A stretch of DNA of 35,174 nt, taken from positions 1-35,174 of the forward strand of contig CAKPQG010000023.1 in NCBI GenBank assembly GCA_934178345.1. Reading direction: 5' to 3'. Shown here piece after piece: positions 15,331-22,690 of this stretch. The notes beneath the pieces were generated by a model. It was not told the DNA's origin and searched no databases. It saw only the letters and a program-made list of their open reading frames with translations. Each line of letters begins with the position of its first letter. The first letter of the stretch is position 1. Both the position numbers and the translations under genes were made by a program. This DNA comes from an uncultured Dialister sp. (GTDB taxonomy: Bacteria > Bacillota > Negativicutes > Veillonellales > Dialisteraceae).

Positions 15331-16355
15331 TATTTCAATCCTTTCACCACGCGCAAATCCTGCAGGGTGAGGAAGGGGCGGTAGGGCTGGCGAAGATAGA
15401 GTGCCATGGTGTAGACGAGGGCGGTGATGTGGGGGCAGTCCACGTGCATCATGTCCGAGAGGTCGAGGAGGCTCGTAAGGCCGCAGGGAAGGTCTTCGGT
15501 GATGTAGCGGCTCGCCAGCGTCGTCGGGCCTTTGACGCTTCGGTACGATGGATTTTCCGTGAGCGCTTCATAGAGCGTTCCGGCGCGGGTACCCCAGAAG
15601 GAGTTCAGTGTGGCGAGAAGCGGTGCGAGTTCCAGACCGAGGGCTTTTCCGATGGCGAGGCGCTCCTTGTCGCACTCTTCCATGAAGGCGGCGGTGCGCT
15701 TCGTGAGGGACGCGCCGAAGAAATCAAAGTATTCCCCGTTTTCGATGCGGGAGAGATTGAAGAGGCACTGTGTCACGTGGATGATGGGATTCGTCGCAGA
15801 GAGCGAGGTCGCGGCGGGCGAAGAGACGCGTGTCACCTTCGGCGCGAGTTTGTGCAGGAGCTCGCTCAGCGGGGCTTCTTCCCCGATGGCGGAGTAGGCG
15901 ATTTCTTCTTTCATGGCTTTGAAATGGAGCGAGGCGTGATCGGAAGAGAGTGCAGCGATGAAAGGCATGTTTGCGGTCTCGCCGATGGTGATCGGTACTG
16001 CCCCCTGTGCTTTCTGGAAGGCGCGGTAGGCCTTCACCGCGCCCCAGCAGCCGTTCAGGAAGAGCAGGCACTGCCCTTTTTTCATGTAGGGCATCACTTC
16101 CTCGGTGACCGCCTCGTGATCGCCCGCGCGGGTGAAGACGAGAAGGATGTCGGCATCGCAGGCTTCTTCGAGCGAGCGTGCCATGGGCAGGTAGAGGGAG
16201 GTATTCACCTTGCCGCTGACATTGAGCGGATGCGTCTCCCAGAGCTTCCGCTTCTCTTCATTTCTGACGTAGAGCGTGAAGGGAACGGAGATGAGATGCA
16301 GGTAGGCGGCGGCAGCGAGCCCCGTCGCTCCTGCACCGATGATGGAAATTTTCAT
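15330..16355 (-). CDS. NAD(P)-dependent opine dehydrogenase-like protein
   Basis: A 341-residue two-domain dehydrogenase. The N-terminus is a Rossmann fold (KISIIGAGATGLAAAAYL, dinucleotide Gly motif at 7-12); the middle includes ADILLVFTRAGDHEAVTEEV and CLLFLNGCWGAV. The C-terminal all-helical part (about 180-341) has TNPIIHVTQCLFNL and GPTTLASRYITEDLPCGL, the pattern of the octopine/nopaline dehydrogenase domain, with a His in the expected catalytic helix. Such enzymes reduce imines of amino acids and 2-oxoacids; ketopantoate reductases share the N-terminal fold but not this C-terminal motif. Start at 16355 follows GAGGA; a TATAAT lies upstream (16393-16398, minus strand). The T-box-controlled amino-acid importer lies divergently downstream of repeats, which gives no firm link. 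Confidence 0.75.
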   Translation of the reverse strand: MKISIIGAGATGLAAAAYLHLISVPFTLYVRNEEKRKLWETHPLNVSGKVNTSLYLPMARSLEEACDADILLVFTRAGDHEAVTEEVMPYMKKGQCLLFLNGCWGAVKAYRAFQKAQGAVPITIGETANMPFIAALSSDHASLHFKAMKEEIAYSAIGEEAPLSELLHKLAPKVTRVSSPAATSLSATNPIIHVTQCLFNLSRIENGEYFDFFGASLTKRTAAFMEECDKERLAIGKALGLELAPLLATLNSFWGTRAGTLYEALTENPSYRSVKGPTTLASRYITEDLPCGLTSLLDLSDMMHVDCPHITALVYTMALYLRQPYRPFLTLQDLRVVKGLK

Positions 16356-16399
16356 AAGAAGTCCTCGATTCGATGGAGTATTATCCTCTATTATATATG

Positions 16400-16900
16400 T
16401 CTCGTGGCTGGGGTTCAAGGGAGGAGGTTGGCGGGTTCAGGGTTAGCCCCTTGGGCGGCTCCGTCCACTGATTATGAATGAAAGCTTTGCGCGAATGAGG
16501 AATTAGGAATGAGGAATTAGGAATGGTGGTGCGGCGCATAAAAATCAGAAGCGCCGCGGAGTTTTGATAGCGCTTCGCGCGCATCGTCATTTCGAGCGTA
16601 GCCCTCGATCTTTATTGCAGAACGTTCATCGCCTGATATGAGGCAGTACCAGGACATCGTTTTCCCTCGGCGCATATACGCTGATTCCCGCAATCCAGTA
16701 AAGATTCCTCGGCTGCGCTCGGGATGACGATGACGGCGAATCCTAGTCACTCCTAATCCCCAATCCCTAATCCCTAGCCACTAATCCCTAGCCACCAGTC
16801 ACTAGTCACCAGTCACTCGGCACCACCATTTCTCATTTCTCATTCAATCGAGGCTTTCAAACGTCATCAAAGGGCGTGCCGCCCCACGGGCTGACCTCGA
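16400..16900. repeat. back-to-back repeat mosaics with a paired GTCATTTCGAGCG element
   Basis: A reverse-orientation mosaic (16410-16570) faces a plus-strand partial mosaic (16745-16900: CTAATCC, TCACTAG, TCTCATT words). Between them, 16587-16732 starts with CGTCATTTCGAGCGTAGCC and ends with the inverse GGCTGCGCTCGGGATGACG, giving a 146-bp unit with inverted ends. No gene is seen between 16356 and 16925. Confidence 0.75.
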
Positions 16901-16925
16901 GCCCATTTCTCAAACATTCATTCTC

Positions 16926-16954
16926 TTGCGTCCCGCTCGTCCCTATGCTATAGT
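16926..16954 (+). promoter_or_regulatory. promoter of the second T-box unit
   Basis: TTGCGT (16926-16931) and TATAGT (16949-16954) separated by 17 bases. Confidence 0.75.
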
Positions 16955-16961
16955 ACACACA

Positions 16962-17217
16962 ATCAACTATTTTGCGAGGAAGAGAGAGAGTACAGCGATG
17001 GAACCGCGAAAGAGAGCTCCGACGGGTGGAAAGGAGTGCGGGAATTGGTTGGAAGTGCCTCTCTGAGCAGGCGCGCTGAAGTTAGTAGGCTGCCCGGGGT
17101 TGCCCGTTACAGCATGGAGTCAGAAGACTCACCGAGATTTCTGCGAAGAGGCAGAAGTGAAATTGGGTGGAACACGGATTCTCCGTCCCTTTACTGGGGC
17201 GGAGGATTTTTTTAGTT
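16962..17217 (+). promoter_or_regulatory. T-box riboswitch, cysteine-specific
   Basis: Stem I contains AGTA (17004-17007 region), CCGC/GCGG and CTCC/GGAG helices, the AGAGAG bulge and GGGTGGAA. Lower-stem GAGAG pairs with CTCTC, leaving GAAGTGCC on the 3' side, which presents TGC (Cys, 17056-17058). The antiterminator core TGGGTGGAACACGG (17164-17177) has TGGA, which would pair with U73, the discriminator base of bacterial tRNA-Cys. The terminator CTCCGTCCC/GGGGCGGAG with a T run ends at 17217. The two independent readings (specifier and discriminator) agree with the downstream cystine-type importer. Confidence 0.88.
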
Positions 17218-17219
17218 TA

Positions 17220-17480
17220 GAGATTGGGGATGAGGGGTGCAAAGTGACTAGTGGCTGGTGACTGGGGACTGGGAGACATCAGATATCAGACATCTGACAT
17301 CTGACTTCTGACGTCTCAAGCGGGTATTGTCTTATTTATACTCCGCGGCGCTTCTGCTTTTTATGCGCCGCACCAATCCCTTTGACCCTCTTGAACCTAT
17401 AGAACCTATAGAACCCGCTGAACCTCTTTCGCGCGCTATCAAGGGATAGCACGCCCAAGGGGCTAACTCTGAACCCCAAA
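17220..17480 (+). repeat. repeat mosaic lying inside the T-box transcript
   Basis: GTGACTR heptamers (17245-17275), AGACATC/TGACATC/TGACGTC heptamers (17275-17317), CGGGTATTGTC block, GCGGCGC/GCGCCGC hairpin (arms near 17345 and 17365), GAACCTATA words and the unique block, all between the T-box terminator and the ATPase start codon. Confidence 0.85.
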
Positions 17481-17507
17481 TCCATTATTCAGAAAGGTAG
17501 GTACACC

Positions 17508-18263
17508 ATGTCCCGCATATTGACTGCAGAACATATACGTAAATCTTTCGGGAAGAATACCGTCCTGAAAGACATCAGCCTGGAAGTAGAAAAAGGTGAT
17601 GTCGTCTCTATCCTTGGCCCTTCGGGGACGGGGAAGACCACCTTTCTGCGCTGTCTGAATTATCTGGAACAGCCGGAAGAAGGAAAGCTCACCATGGGCG
17701 ATGTGTCCGTGGATTTTTCTCATATCACCAAGAGCGAAGTGCAGCATCTGCGCCGCAAGTCGACGATGGTCTTCCAGCAGTTCAACCTTTTTAGAAATAA
17801 GAACGTCCTCGAGAATGTGACCGAGGGCCTCATCTATGGCTACGGCAAGAGCAAGAAGGAGGCTGAGGAAATCGCGATGCAGGAGCTCGCGCGTGTCCAT
17901 ATGGCTGACTATGCGAAGCTGTATCCGTCCGAGCTTTCCGGCGGCATGCAGCAGCGCGTCGGCATTGCCCGTGCCCTTGCACCGCGTCCGGATGTCATTC
18001 TCTTCGATGAACCGACGTCTGCGCTGGATCCCGAGCTCGTCGGCGAAGTGCTTGATACCATCGCCGAGGTCGCGACGCTCGGTATCACCATGATCATCGT
18101 GACGCATGAAATGCATTTTGCGCGTGAAGTATCTTCGAAGGTCGTCTTCATGTCCGATGGGCTTGTCATCGAGACCGGGAAACCGGAAGACCTCTTCACC
18201 CATCCGAAAGAAGAAAAGACACAGCAGTTCCTCCAGCGCATGCTGAAGAGGGAAGAAGGGTAA
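17508..18263 (+). CDS. amino-acid ABC importer ATPase, probably cystine/cysteine
   Basis: A 251-residue ATPase of the polar amino-acid uptake family (GlnQ/TcyN type) that powers import by the two permeases downstream. Walker A GPSGTGKTT (37-45), Q-loop VFQQFNLF (88-95), signature LSGGMQQR (143-150), Walker B VILFDEPT (163-170), D-loop SALD (171-174) and switch-His IIVTHEMHF are all intact. A ribosome-binding site AAAGGTAGG precedes the ATG. The cysteine T-box upstream strongly suggests cystine or cysteine as substrate. About 230 bases of repeats separate it from the first permease gene. Confidence 0.93.
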   Translation: MSRILTAEHIRKSFGKNTVLKDISLEVEKGDVVSILGPSGTGKTTFLRCLNYLEQPEEGKLTMGDVSVDFSHITKSEVQHLRRKSTMVFQQFNLFRNKNVLENVTEGLIYGYGKSKKEAEEIAMQELARVHMADYAKLYPSELSGGMQQRVGIARALAPRPDVILFDEPTSALDPELVGEVLDTIAEVATLGITMIIVTHEMHFAREVSSKVVFMSDGLVIETGKPEDLFTHPKEEKTQQFLQRMLKREEG

Positions 18264-18265
18264 AA

Positions 18266-18475
18266 TTAGGAATTAGGAATTAGGAATTAGGAATGAAGGT
18301 GGCGGCTTCGCCGCAGTATATAAATGGGCGATGCCCGAAAACCAGCACTCCTCACTCGAGAGCAGGCCTTTCATTCGTAATCAAGAACGGCATGCCCACG
18401 GGCTAACCCAATCCCCAATCCCCAATCCCTAATCCCTAGCCACCAGTCACCAGTCACTAGTTACCCGATACGTAT
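18266..18475. repeat. repeat mosaic between two genes of the ABC operon
   Basis: ATTAGGA heptamers (18268-18292), GGCGGCTTCGCCGC and GGCGATGCCCG (reverse orientation), then the unique block and CTAATCC/CACCAGT heptamers (plus orientation). No promoter or terminator is evident, so the operon is probably transcribed through it. Confidence 0.8.
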
Positions 18476-18495
18476 ACCCCACAAGGTTCACCACT

Positions 18496-19194
18496 ATGCT
18501 TACATTCGATTTCTCCTACTTCCTTGGGCTCTTCCCAAGGCTCTCGTCGGCGCTGCCGTTTACGATGGAAGTGATCGTCATTTCCATCCTGCTCTGCCTT
18601 GTGCTGGGCAGTCTGGTCGCCGTCGTGCGCATCGCAAAGGTACCGCTGCTCAGCCAGCTTTGCAGCGTCTGGCTCTCGTACAACCGCAGCATGCCATTCG
18701 TCCTCGATCTCTACGTCGTGTACTTCGTACTGCCGGTGATCGTGCGGATGCTCGGCATCAGCCCTGATGGCTGGCCGCTCACGGCCTACGTCCTGATCGC
18801 GCTCACCTTCCACTACACGCCGGTGATCGCGGAAATCATCCGTCCCGCCTACCTTTCCGTTTCCCGCGGACAGCACGAAGCGGCGATGGTCTTCGGGCTT
18901 TCCCCCTTCCATCGCGTCGTCTCCATCATCGCGCCGCAGGCACTGCCGGTCGCGCTCCCCGGGCTCGTGAATGAATCCATCAACATCCTGAAGGATACCT
19001 CCATCATGTACTTCATCGGGGTCGTGGACCTCATGGGCCGCGCCGGCCTCATTATCAATGCACACTACGGACAGGGCAAGCTGGAGACATACTGTGCTGT
19101 CGCCCTCATCTACTGGGCGCTTGTCATTCTGGTGGAAATCGCATTTCATATGTTCCAGAAATGGAGCAGCCCTAAAGAAAGGAGCGCCGTATGA
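18496..19194 (+). CDS. amino-acid ABC importer permease 1
   Basis: A 232-residue HisM/GlnP-type permease with about five membrane helices. The cytoplasmic EAA loop HEAAMVFGLSPFHRVVSIIAP (about 130-150) contacts the ATPase. NRSMPFVLDLYVVYFVLPV replaces the common RGTPLLVQL motif. Together with the ATPase and the second permease it forms a heterodimeric importer; the T-box points to cystine/cysteine. The stop codon overlaps the next start (ATGA), so translation is coupled. Confidence 0.9.
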   Translation: MLTFDFSYFLGLFPRLSSALPFTMEVIVISILLCLVLGSLVAVVRIAKVPLLSQLCSVWLSYNRSMPFVLDLYVVYFVLPVIVRMLGISPDGWPLTAYVLIALTFHYTPVIAEIIRPAYLSVSRGQHEAAMVFGLSPFHRVVSIIAPQALPVALPGLVNESINILKDTSIMYFIGVVDLMGRAGLIINAHYGQGKLETYCAVALIYWALVILVEIAFHMFQKWSSPKERSAV

Positions 19195-19889
19195 TCGATT
19201 TTGAAATCCTGCCGACCGCACTCCTTTTCATCGCGGGCGCGATCCCGAATACCCTTTTCATGGCCTTTGTCATCATCATCGCGAGCATCGTCTTTGGCTC
19301 TCTCATCGCGGTGCTCCGCCTGCGCGGGGGACGCCTGCTGAATGGCATCTTCACCGTCCTGATCTCCTTCTTCCGCGCCGTGCCGGGCATCGTGCAGCTC
19401 TTCATCGTGTACAATTCCCTGCCCTTCCTTCTCGCTCCGATCATTTCTGCGGTTCTTGGCCATACCGTGAAGCCCTTCGATGTCAGCCCATACTGGACGG
19501 TCTATGCGACCTTCATCCTCTACAACACGGCGTACCAGTCCGAGAATATCCGCGGTGCGCTCCGCTCTGTCGATCAAGGACAGTACGAGGCATCTGTCGC
19601 TATGGGCATGACCCCGTACCATGCCTTCACCCGCATCGTCCTGCCGCAGGCTTTCGTCGTGGCGCTTCCGACCTTCTTCACCTACTACCTGAAGACCATC
19701 AAGCTCCTGGCTCTCGTCTTCACGGTCAAGGTGGTGGACATGTTTGCCAAAGCGGATATTTTCTCTGCTCTCTACAATCGCCGCACCGAGCCGTACATCG
19801 CCGATGCCATTGCCTACTGGGCGATGGCGATCCTTCTCACCTTCTTCTTCAACTGGTGGGAAAAACGGATGCGTGCCAAAGGATTTTAA
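19191..19889 (+). CDS. amino-acid ABC importer permease 2
   Basis: A second 232-residue permease of the same family. FFRAVPGIVQLFIVYNSLPF is the usual R-x-x-P-x-x-x-Q motif, and the EAA loop is YEASVAMGMTPYHAFTRIVLP. It overlaps the preceding gene by 4 bases and has its own GGAG. No substrate-binding protein gene follows; the operon ends with a terminator, so the binding protein must be coded elsewhere or be absent. Confidence 0.91.
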   Translation: MIDFEILPTALLFIAGAIPNTLFMAFVIIIASIVFGSLIAVLRLRGGRLLNGIFTVLISFFRAVPGIVQLFIVYNSLPFLLAPIISAVLGHTVKPFDVSPYWTVYATFILYNTAYQSENIRGALRSVDQGQYEASVAMGMTPYHAFTRIVLPQAFVVALPTFFTYYLKTIKLLALVFTVKVVDMFAKADIFSALYNRRTEPYIADAIAYWAMAILLTFFFNWWEKRMRAKGF

Positions 19890-19892
19890 CTC

Positions 19893-19930
19893 AAAACGCG
19901 CCAGACGTCGTGAGACGTCTGGCGCGTTTT
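19893..19930 (+). terminator. terminator of the ABC importer operon
   Basis: A 17-bp perfect stem from AAAACGCGCC to GGCGCGTTTT with a GTGA loop, beginning 3 bases after the stop codon; very stable, and able to act on both strands. Confidence 0.93.
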
Positions 19931-19934
19931 GTTG

Positions 19935-20205
19935 TGAAAGGGGTTCAGGGTTCAGGGTTCAGGGTTCAGGGTTCAAGGTTCAGGGTTCAGGGTTCAAGGT
20001 TCAAGGTTGTGGTGGCGGCTTCGCCGCGAGTATATATGGGGCGATGCCCGAAAGTAGTATTCAAGTCACCAGTCACTAGTCACAAGTCACTCGAGGCTCC
20101 TAATCCCTAGCTACTAATCCCTAATCCCTGCTTTCAAACTTCAGGGTTGTGGTGGCGGCTTCGCCGCTTTTTTTAGAGATGGTATTCTCGTATCGTCAGC
20201 CCCCC
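19935..20205 (-). repeat. repeat mosaic with a CCCTGAA heptamer array
   Basis: Reverse-orientation array of TTCAGGG/TTCAAGG units (19940-20010), GGCGGCTTCGCCGC, GGCGATGCCCG, TCACCAG/TCACTAG heptamers, CTAATCC heptamers, then another GGCGGCTTCGCCGC and the start of a CCCCTTCGGGG-type element that is interrupted by the element at 20214. Confidence 0.8.
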
Positions 20206-20213
20206 TTGCGGGT

Positions 20214-20521
20214 AATGCTATTAAGTTAAGGAAATCGTTAGCTACGTAACGTCTTGCTTCCCCCTTCGGGGGAAGTGCCGAAGGCAATAGGGGCATGCCA
20301 GCGGTATAGCGTGCTATGTTGAATAGTCCGATGCTATCGATATTCCAACACTTTCATGCAATACCGCTACGTAGCCCCCTCATCTCACTTCGTTCGAAAT
20401 GGCGTCTCACTGGATTTTCGCGTCGCTTCACTCCTAAAAATCCAGTTCGCTTGCACAAGCCCTTCGGGTAGCTCCCCCGATGGGGAGCCAAGAACGTTCT
20501 TCCGCTTAACTTAATAGCATT
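20214..20521. mobile_element. miniature inverted-repeat element 2, copy A (308 bp)
   Basis: Ends AATGCTATTAAGTTAAG and CTTAACTTAATAGCATT are perfect inverted repeats. There is no transposase frame. It interrupts a CCCCTTCGGGG / CCCCTCTAGGGG repeat, which resumes at 20522. Compared with copy B at 21926 it carries 76 extra bases (20383-20458); elsewhere the two are nearly identical but in opposite orientation. Confidence 0.85.
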
Positions 20522-20525
20522 ACCC

Positions 20526-20670
20526 CTCTAGGGGAAGGTGCCCCGAAGGGGCGGATAGGGTGACTATGGCAGAAAAGATGAATGAGCGGACGACCCTAGC
20601 CACCAGTCACCAGTCACCAGTCACCAGCCACCAGTCCCCAGTGACTAGTCACTAGTCACTAGTCACTCAC
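20526..20670. repeat. remainder of the interrupted repeat plus heptamers
   Basis: The rest of the CCCCTCTAGGGG / CCCCGAAGGGGCGG element (20522-20580), then CACCAGT/CACTAGT heptamers (20597-20668) that run up to the stop codon of the aroB-like gene. Confidence 0.75.
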
Positions 20671-21734
20671 CTCACATACTGTGCGAGTTCTTCGACGGTT
20701 ACTTCCTGCAGGAAGCCCTGGCCGATTTCCTTCATGAGGGCGAGCTGGATCCGGCCGTCCTTCACATGCTTGCTCTTGGCCATATCAGCGGCGAGAATGT
20801 CGGGGGCGATGTGTGTCTCCGTGGGGAGAGACAGCGATTTCAAGACGTACTCGAGACGGCTCGTGGTGCCGCGGGAGGTGAGGCCGAGGAGTTCAGCGCG
20901 CTTGGTGACGAGGTACATGCCGATCGCGGTCGCTTCGCCGTGGGTGATCGCTTTGTCATCGTAGCGGCAACAGCGCTCGATGGCTCCGCCGATGGTGTGT
21001 CCGAAGTCGAGGAGACGGCGCTCTTTCTTGCCGGTGGGGTCGATTTCTACATAGTGCGCCTTGATGGCAACGCAGCGGCGGATGATTTCCGGCAGCACGC
21101 GCAGGAGCTCCATGTCGGAATTGGCTTTTTCGAAAAGCTCGAAGAGCTCTTTGTCACAGACGCAGCCGAGCTTCACGGCTTCGCCCATGCCATTGTGCAG
21201 GTATTTTCTGGGGAGGGTCTTGGCCATGCCGGGATCGATATAGACGGCGCGCGGCTGATAGAAGGTGCCGACGAGATTCTTGCCCGCGGTGATGTCGAGC
21301 GTGATCTTGCCGCCGATGGCGCTCCCGATCTGCGAGAGCACGGATGTCGGGAACTGGATGTAGGCGATGCCGCGGTGGTAGGTGGCAGCGACGAAGCCGG
21401 TGATGTCACCGACGACGCGTCCGCCGAGCGCGATGAGGACGCCGTCGGAGGGCAGACCGAAATCGACGAGCGCACCGTAGACGCGGTTCACGATGGAGAG
21501 GCTTCTCGATTTCTCACTCGAGGGGACGACGATCATCTGTGTGCGGATGCCGGCGGATTCGAGGGATTTCACCAGATCCATGCCGTAGAGGCGATCGATC
21601 CCATCCTCTGTGATGATGGCTGCGTCATGCGCGCCAGTGAGGGAAGAGATCGCATCTCCGGCGCGGCGGATGAGCCCGCTGTCGATCACGATGTCGTAGG
21701 AATCCTTGCCGAGGTTGATATGTATCTTTTCCAT
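20667..21734 (-). CDS. aroB: 3-dehydroquinate synthase family protein, divergent active site
   Basis: A 355-residue sugar-phosphate cyclase of the AroB family, which in the shikimate pathway converts DAHP to 3-dehydroquinate with NAD+ and a divalent metal. Metal ligands are present: Glu185 (GEAVK), His246 (FGHT) and His265 (THGEA). Lys143 (GGK) and Lys152 (GKN) are also present. However, positions that are nearly constant in the family differ: GGRVVGD for GGGVVGD (Arg106), SQIGSAIGGK for the usual VDSSVGGK (Gly137 for Asp), LLDFGHTIGG for LLNLGHTFGH (Asp243, Gly250). AAGGAGG eight bases upstream fixes the start, and ATTATA at 21776-21781 gives a minus-strand -10. Other shikimate genes are not nearby. 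It may be a divergent AroB or a paralogue with another product. Confidence 0.85.
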   Translation of the reverse strand: MEKIHINLGKDSYDIVIDSGLIRRAGDAISSLTGAHDAAIITEDGIDRLYGMDLVKSLESAGIRTQMIVVPSSEKSRSLSIVNRVYGALVDFGLPSDGVLIALGGRVVGDITGFVAATYHRGIAYIQFPTSVLSQIGSAIGGKITLDITAGKNLVGTFYQPRAVYIDPGMAKTLPRKYLHNGMGEAVKLGCVCDKELFELFEKANSDMELLRVLPEIIRRCVAIKAHYVEIDPTGKKERRLLDFGHTIGGAIERCCRYDDKAITHGEATAIGMYLVTKRAELLGLTSRGTTSRLEYVLKSLSLPTETHIAPDILAADMAKSKHVKDGRIQLALMKEIGQGFLQEVTVEELAQYVR

Positions 21735-21828
21735 AAAGAAGCCTCCTTTTCAGAAATAAGAGTTTCATTAAACATATTATAACGTAAGGACGAAGGCGGG
21801 GGAAGGGGGCGATACAGTCTGATCAGAT

Positions 21829-21874
21829 TCTGCGATTGAATCAGTGTTTCCTTAGGGAAATGCTGATTTCATTC
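21829..21874. repeat. two abutting ends of inverted-repeat element 1
   Basis: CTGCGATTGAATCAGTGTTTCC (right end) is followed at once by AGGGAAATGCTGATTTCATT (left end), a tail-to-head junction of the 163-bp element's termini. Confidence 0.6.
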
Positions 21875-21913
21875 AACAACGAGGAAATCCAGGCTCCCTG
21901 AAAAGAGGAGATC

Positions 21914-22169
21914 ACCCAGAGGAGGAATGCTATTAAGTTAAGCGGCAGAACGTTCTTGGCTCCCCATCGGGGGAGCTGCCCGAAGGGCTGAGGGGGCTAC
22001 GTAGCGGTATTGCATGAAAGTGTTGGAATATCGATAGCATCGGACTATTCAACATAGCACGCTATACCGCTAGCATGCCCCTATTGCCTTCGGCACTTCC
22101 CCCGAAGGGGGAAGCAAGACGTTACGTAGCTAACGATTTCTTTAACTTAATAGCATTACCCAGAGGAGG
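21914..22169. mobile_element. miniature inverted-repeat element 2, copy B (232 bp) with 12-bp flanking repeat
   Basis: The element proper is 21926-22157, with ends AATGCTATTAAGTTAA and TTAACTTAATAGCATT. It is flanked by a perfect direct repeat ACCCAGAGGAGG (21914-21925 and 22158-22169), the expected mark of transposition. Duplications of 10-12 bp are known for IS231-like members of the IS4 family, so a related transposase acting in trans is possible. No coding capacity. Confidence 0.87.
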
Positions 22170-22174
22170 GGGAG

Positions 22175-22210
22175 ATGGATCATGAATTGTTAGAGCAGGC
22201 ACCGCTATGA
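22175..22210 (+). other. possible 11-residue mini-ORF
   Basis: ATG at 22175 follows GGAGGGGGAG closely and opens MDHELLEQAPL, ending just before a strong terminator at 22219. The ribosome-binding site lies partly in the 12-bp duplication of the adjacent element. It may be a leader peptide, the remnant of a gene, or chance. Confidence 0.2.
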
Positions 22211-22216
22211 TCTATC

Positions 22217-22256
22217 AAAAAAGCCAGAACACGCTGCATGTGTGTTCTGGCTTTTT
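22217..22256. terminator. strong terminator without an assigned gene
   Basis: GCCAGAACAC/GTGTTCTGGC stem with flanking A and T runs. No plus-strand gene precedes it apart from the mini-ORF at 22175. It could also stop minus-strand transcription coming from 22903 before it enters the aroB region. Confidence 0.85.
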
Positions 22257-22261
22257 GCTGT

Positions 22262-22385
22262 TGTGAGTGACTAGGGACTGGTGACTGGTAGCTAGGGATT
22301 AGGGATTAGGAGTGACTAGTGACTGGTGACTGGTGACTGGTAGCTAGGGATTAGTGGCTAGGGATTAGGTTTGCGATACGAGAAA
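22262..22385. repeat. GTGACTR and GGGATTA heptamer arrays
   Basis: Mixed units GTGACTA, GGGACTG, GTAGCTA, GGGATTA and GTGGCTA run almost without interruption up to TTTGCGATACGAG, immediately before element 1 copy A. Confidence 0.85.
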
Positions 22386-22391
22386 ATCGCT

Positions 22392-22554
22392 AGGGAAACA
22401 CTGATTAAATCGTTGTCTGATTTCATTCTTGGATTTTTATACAGAGCAAGGAATCATCTGACGCGAATAGCGAGCTATTTAAGGAAGATGATGACGAAGC
22501 TATGTATAAAAATCCATATGAAATCCGACTCTGCGATTTAATCAGCGTTTCCCT
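22392..22554. mobile_element. inverted-repeat element 1, copy A (163 bp)
   Basis: Terminal repeats AGGGAAACACTGATTAAATC and GATTTAATCAGCGTTTCCCT, one mismatch. The inverted complementarity continues inwards (GATTTCAT/ATGAAATC, GGATTTTTATACA/TGTATAAAAATCC), so nearly the whole element can fold into one hairpin. No coding capacity and no clear target duplication. Confidence 0.85.
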
Positions 22555-22555
22555 G

Positions 22556-22690
22556 GTTTCAAACCTCCGCGGCGCTTCTGATTTTTATGCGCCGCACCAA
22601 CCACTTTGAACCTCTTGAACCTATAGAACCGGCTGAACCTCTTTCACCCGCAATCAATGGGCAACACGCCCCAGGGGCTAACCCTGGGCG
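22556..22690 (+). repeat. repeat mosaic, hairpin to CCCTG end
   Basis: GCGGCGC/GCGCCGC hairpin (arms near 22570 and 22590), TTGAACC/TATAGAACC words and the unique block ending in GGGGCTAACCCTGG, reaching the stop codon of the tautomerase gene. Here the mosaic opposes the direction of both neighbouring genes. Confidence 0.8.

Noticed and set aside
20214..22157. Classical composite transposon carrying aroB
   Set aside because: Neither copy codes a transposase and no direct repeat surrounds the outer borders; copy B has its own 12-bp duplication, indicating independent insertion.
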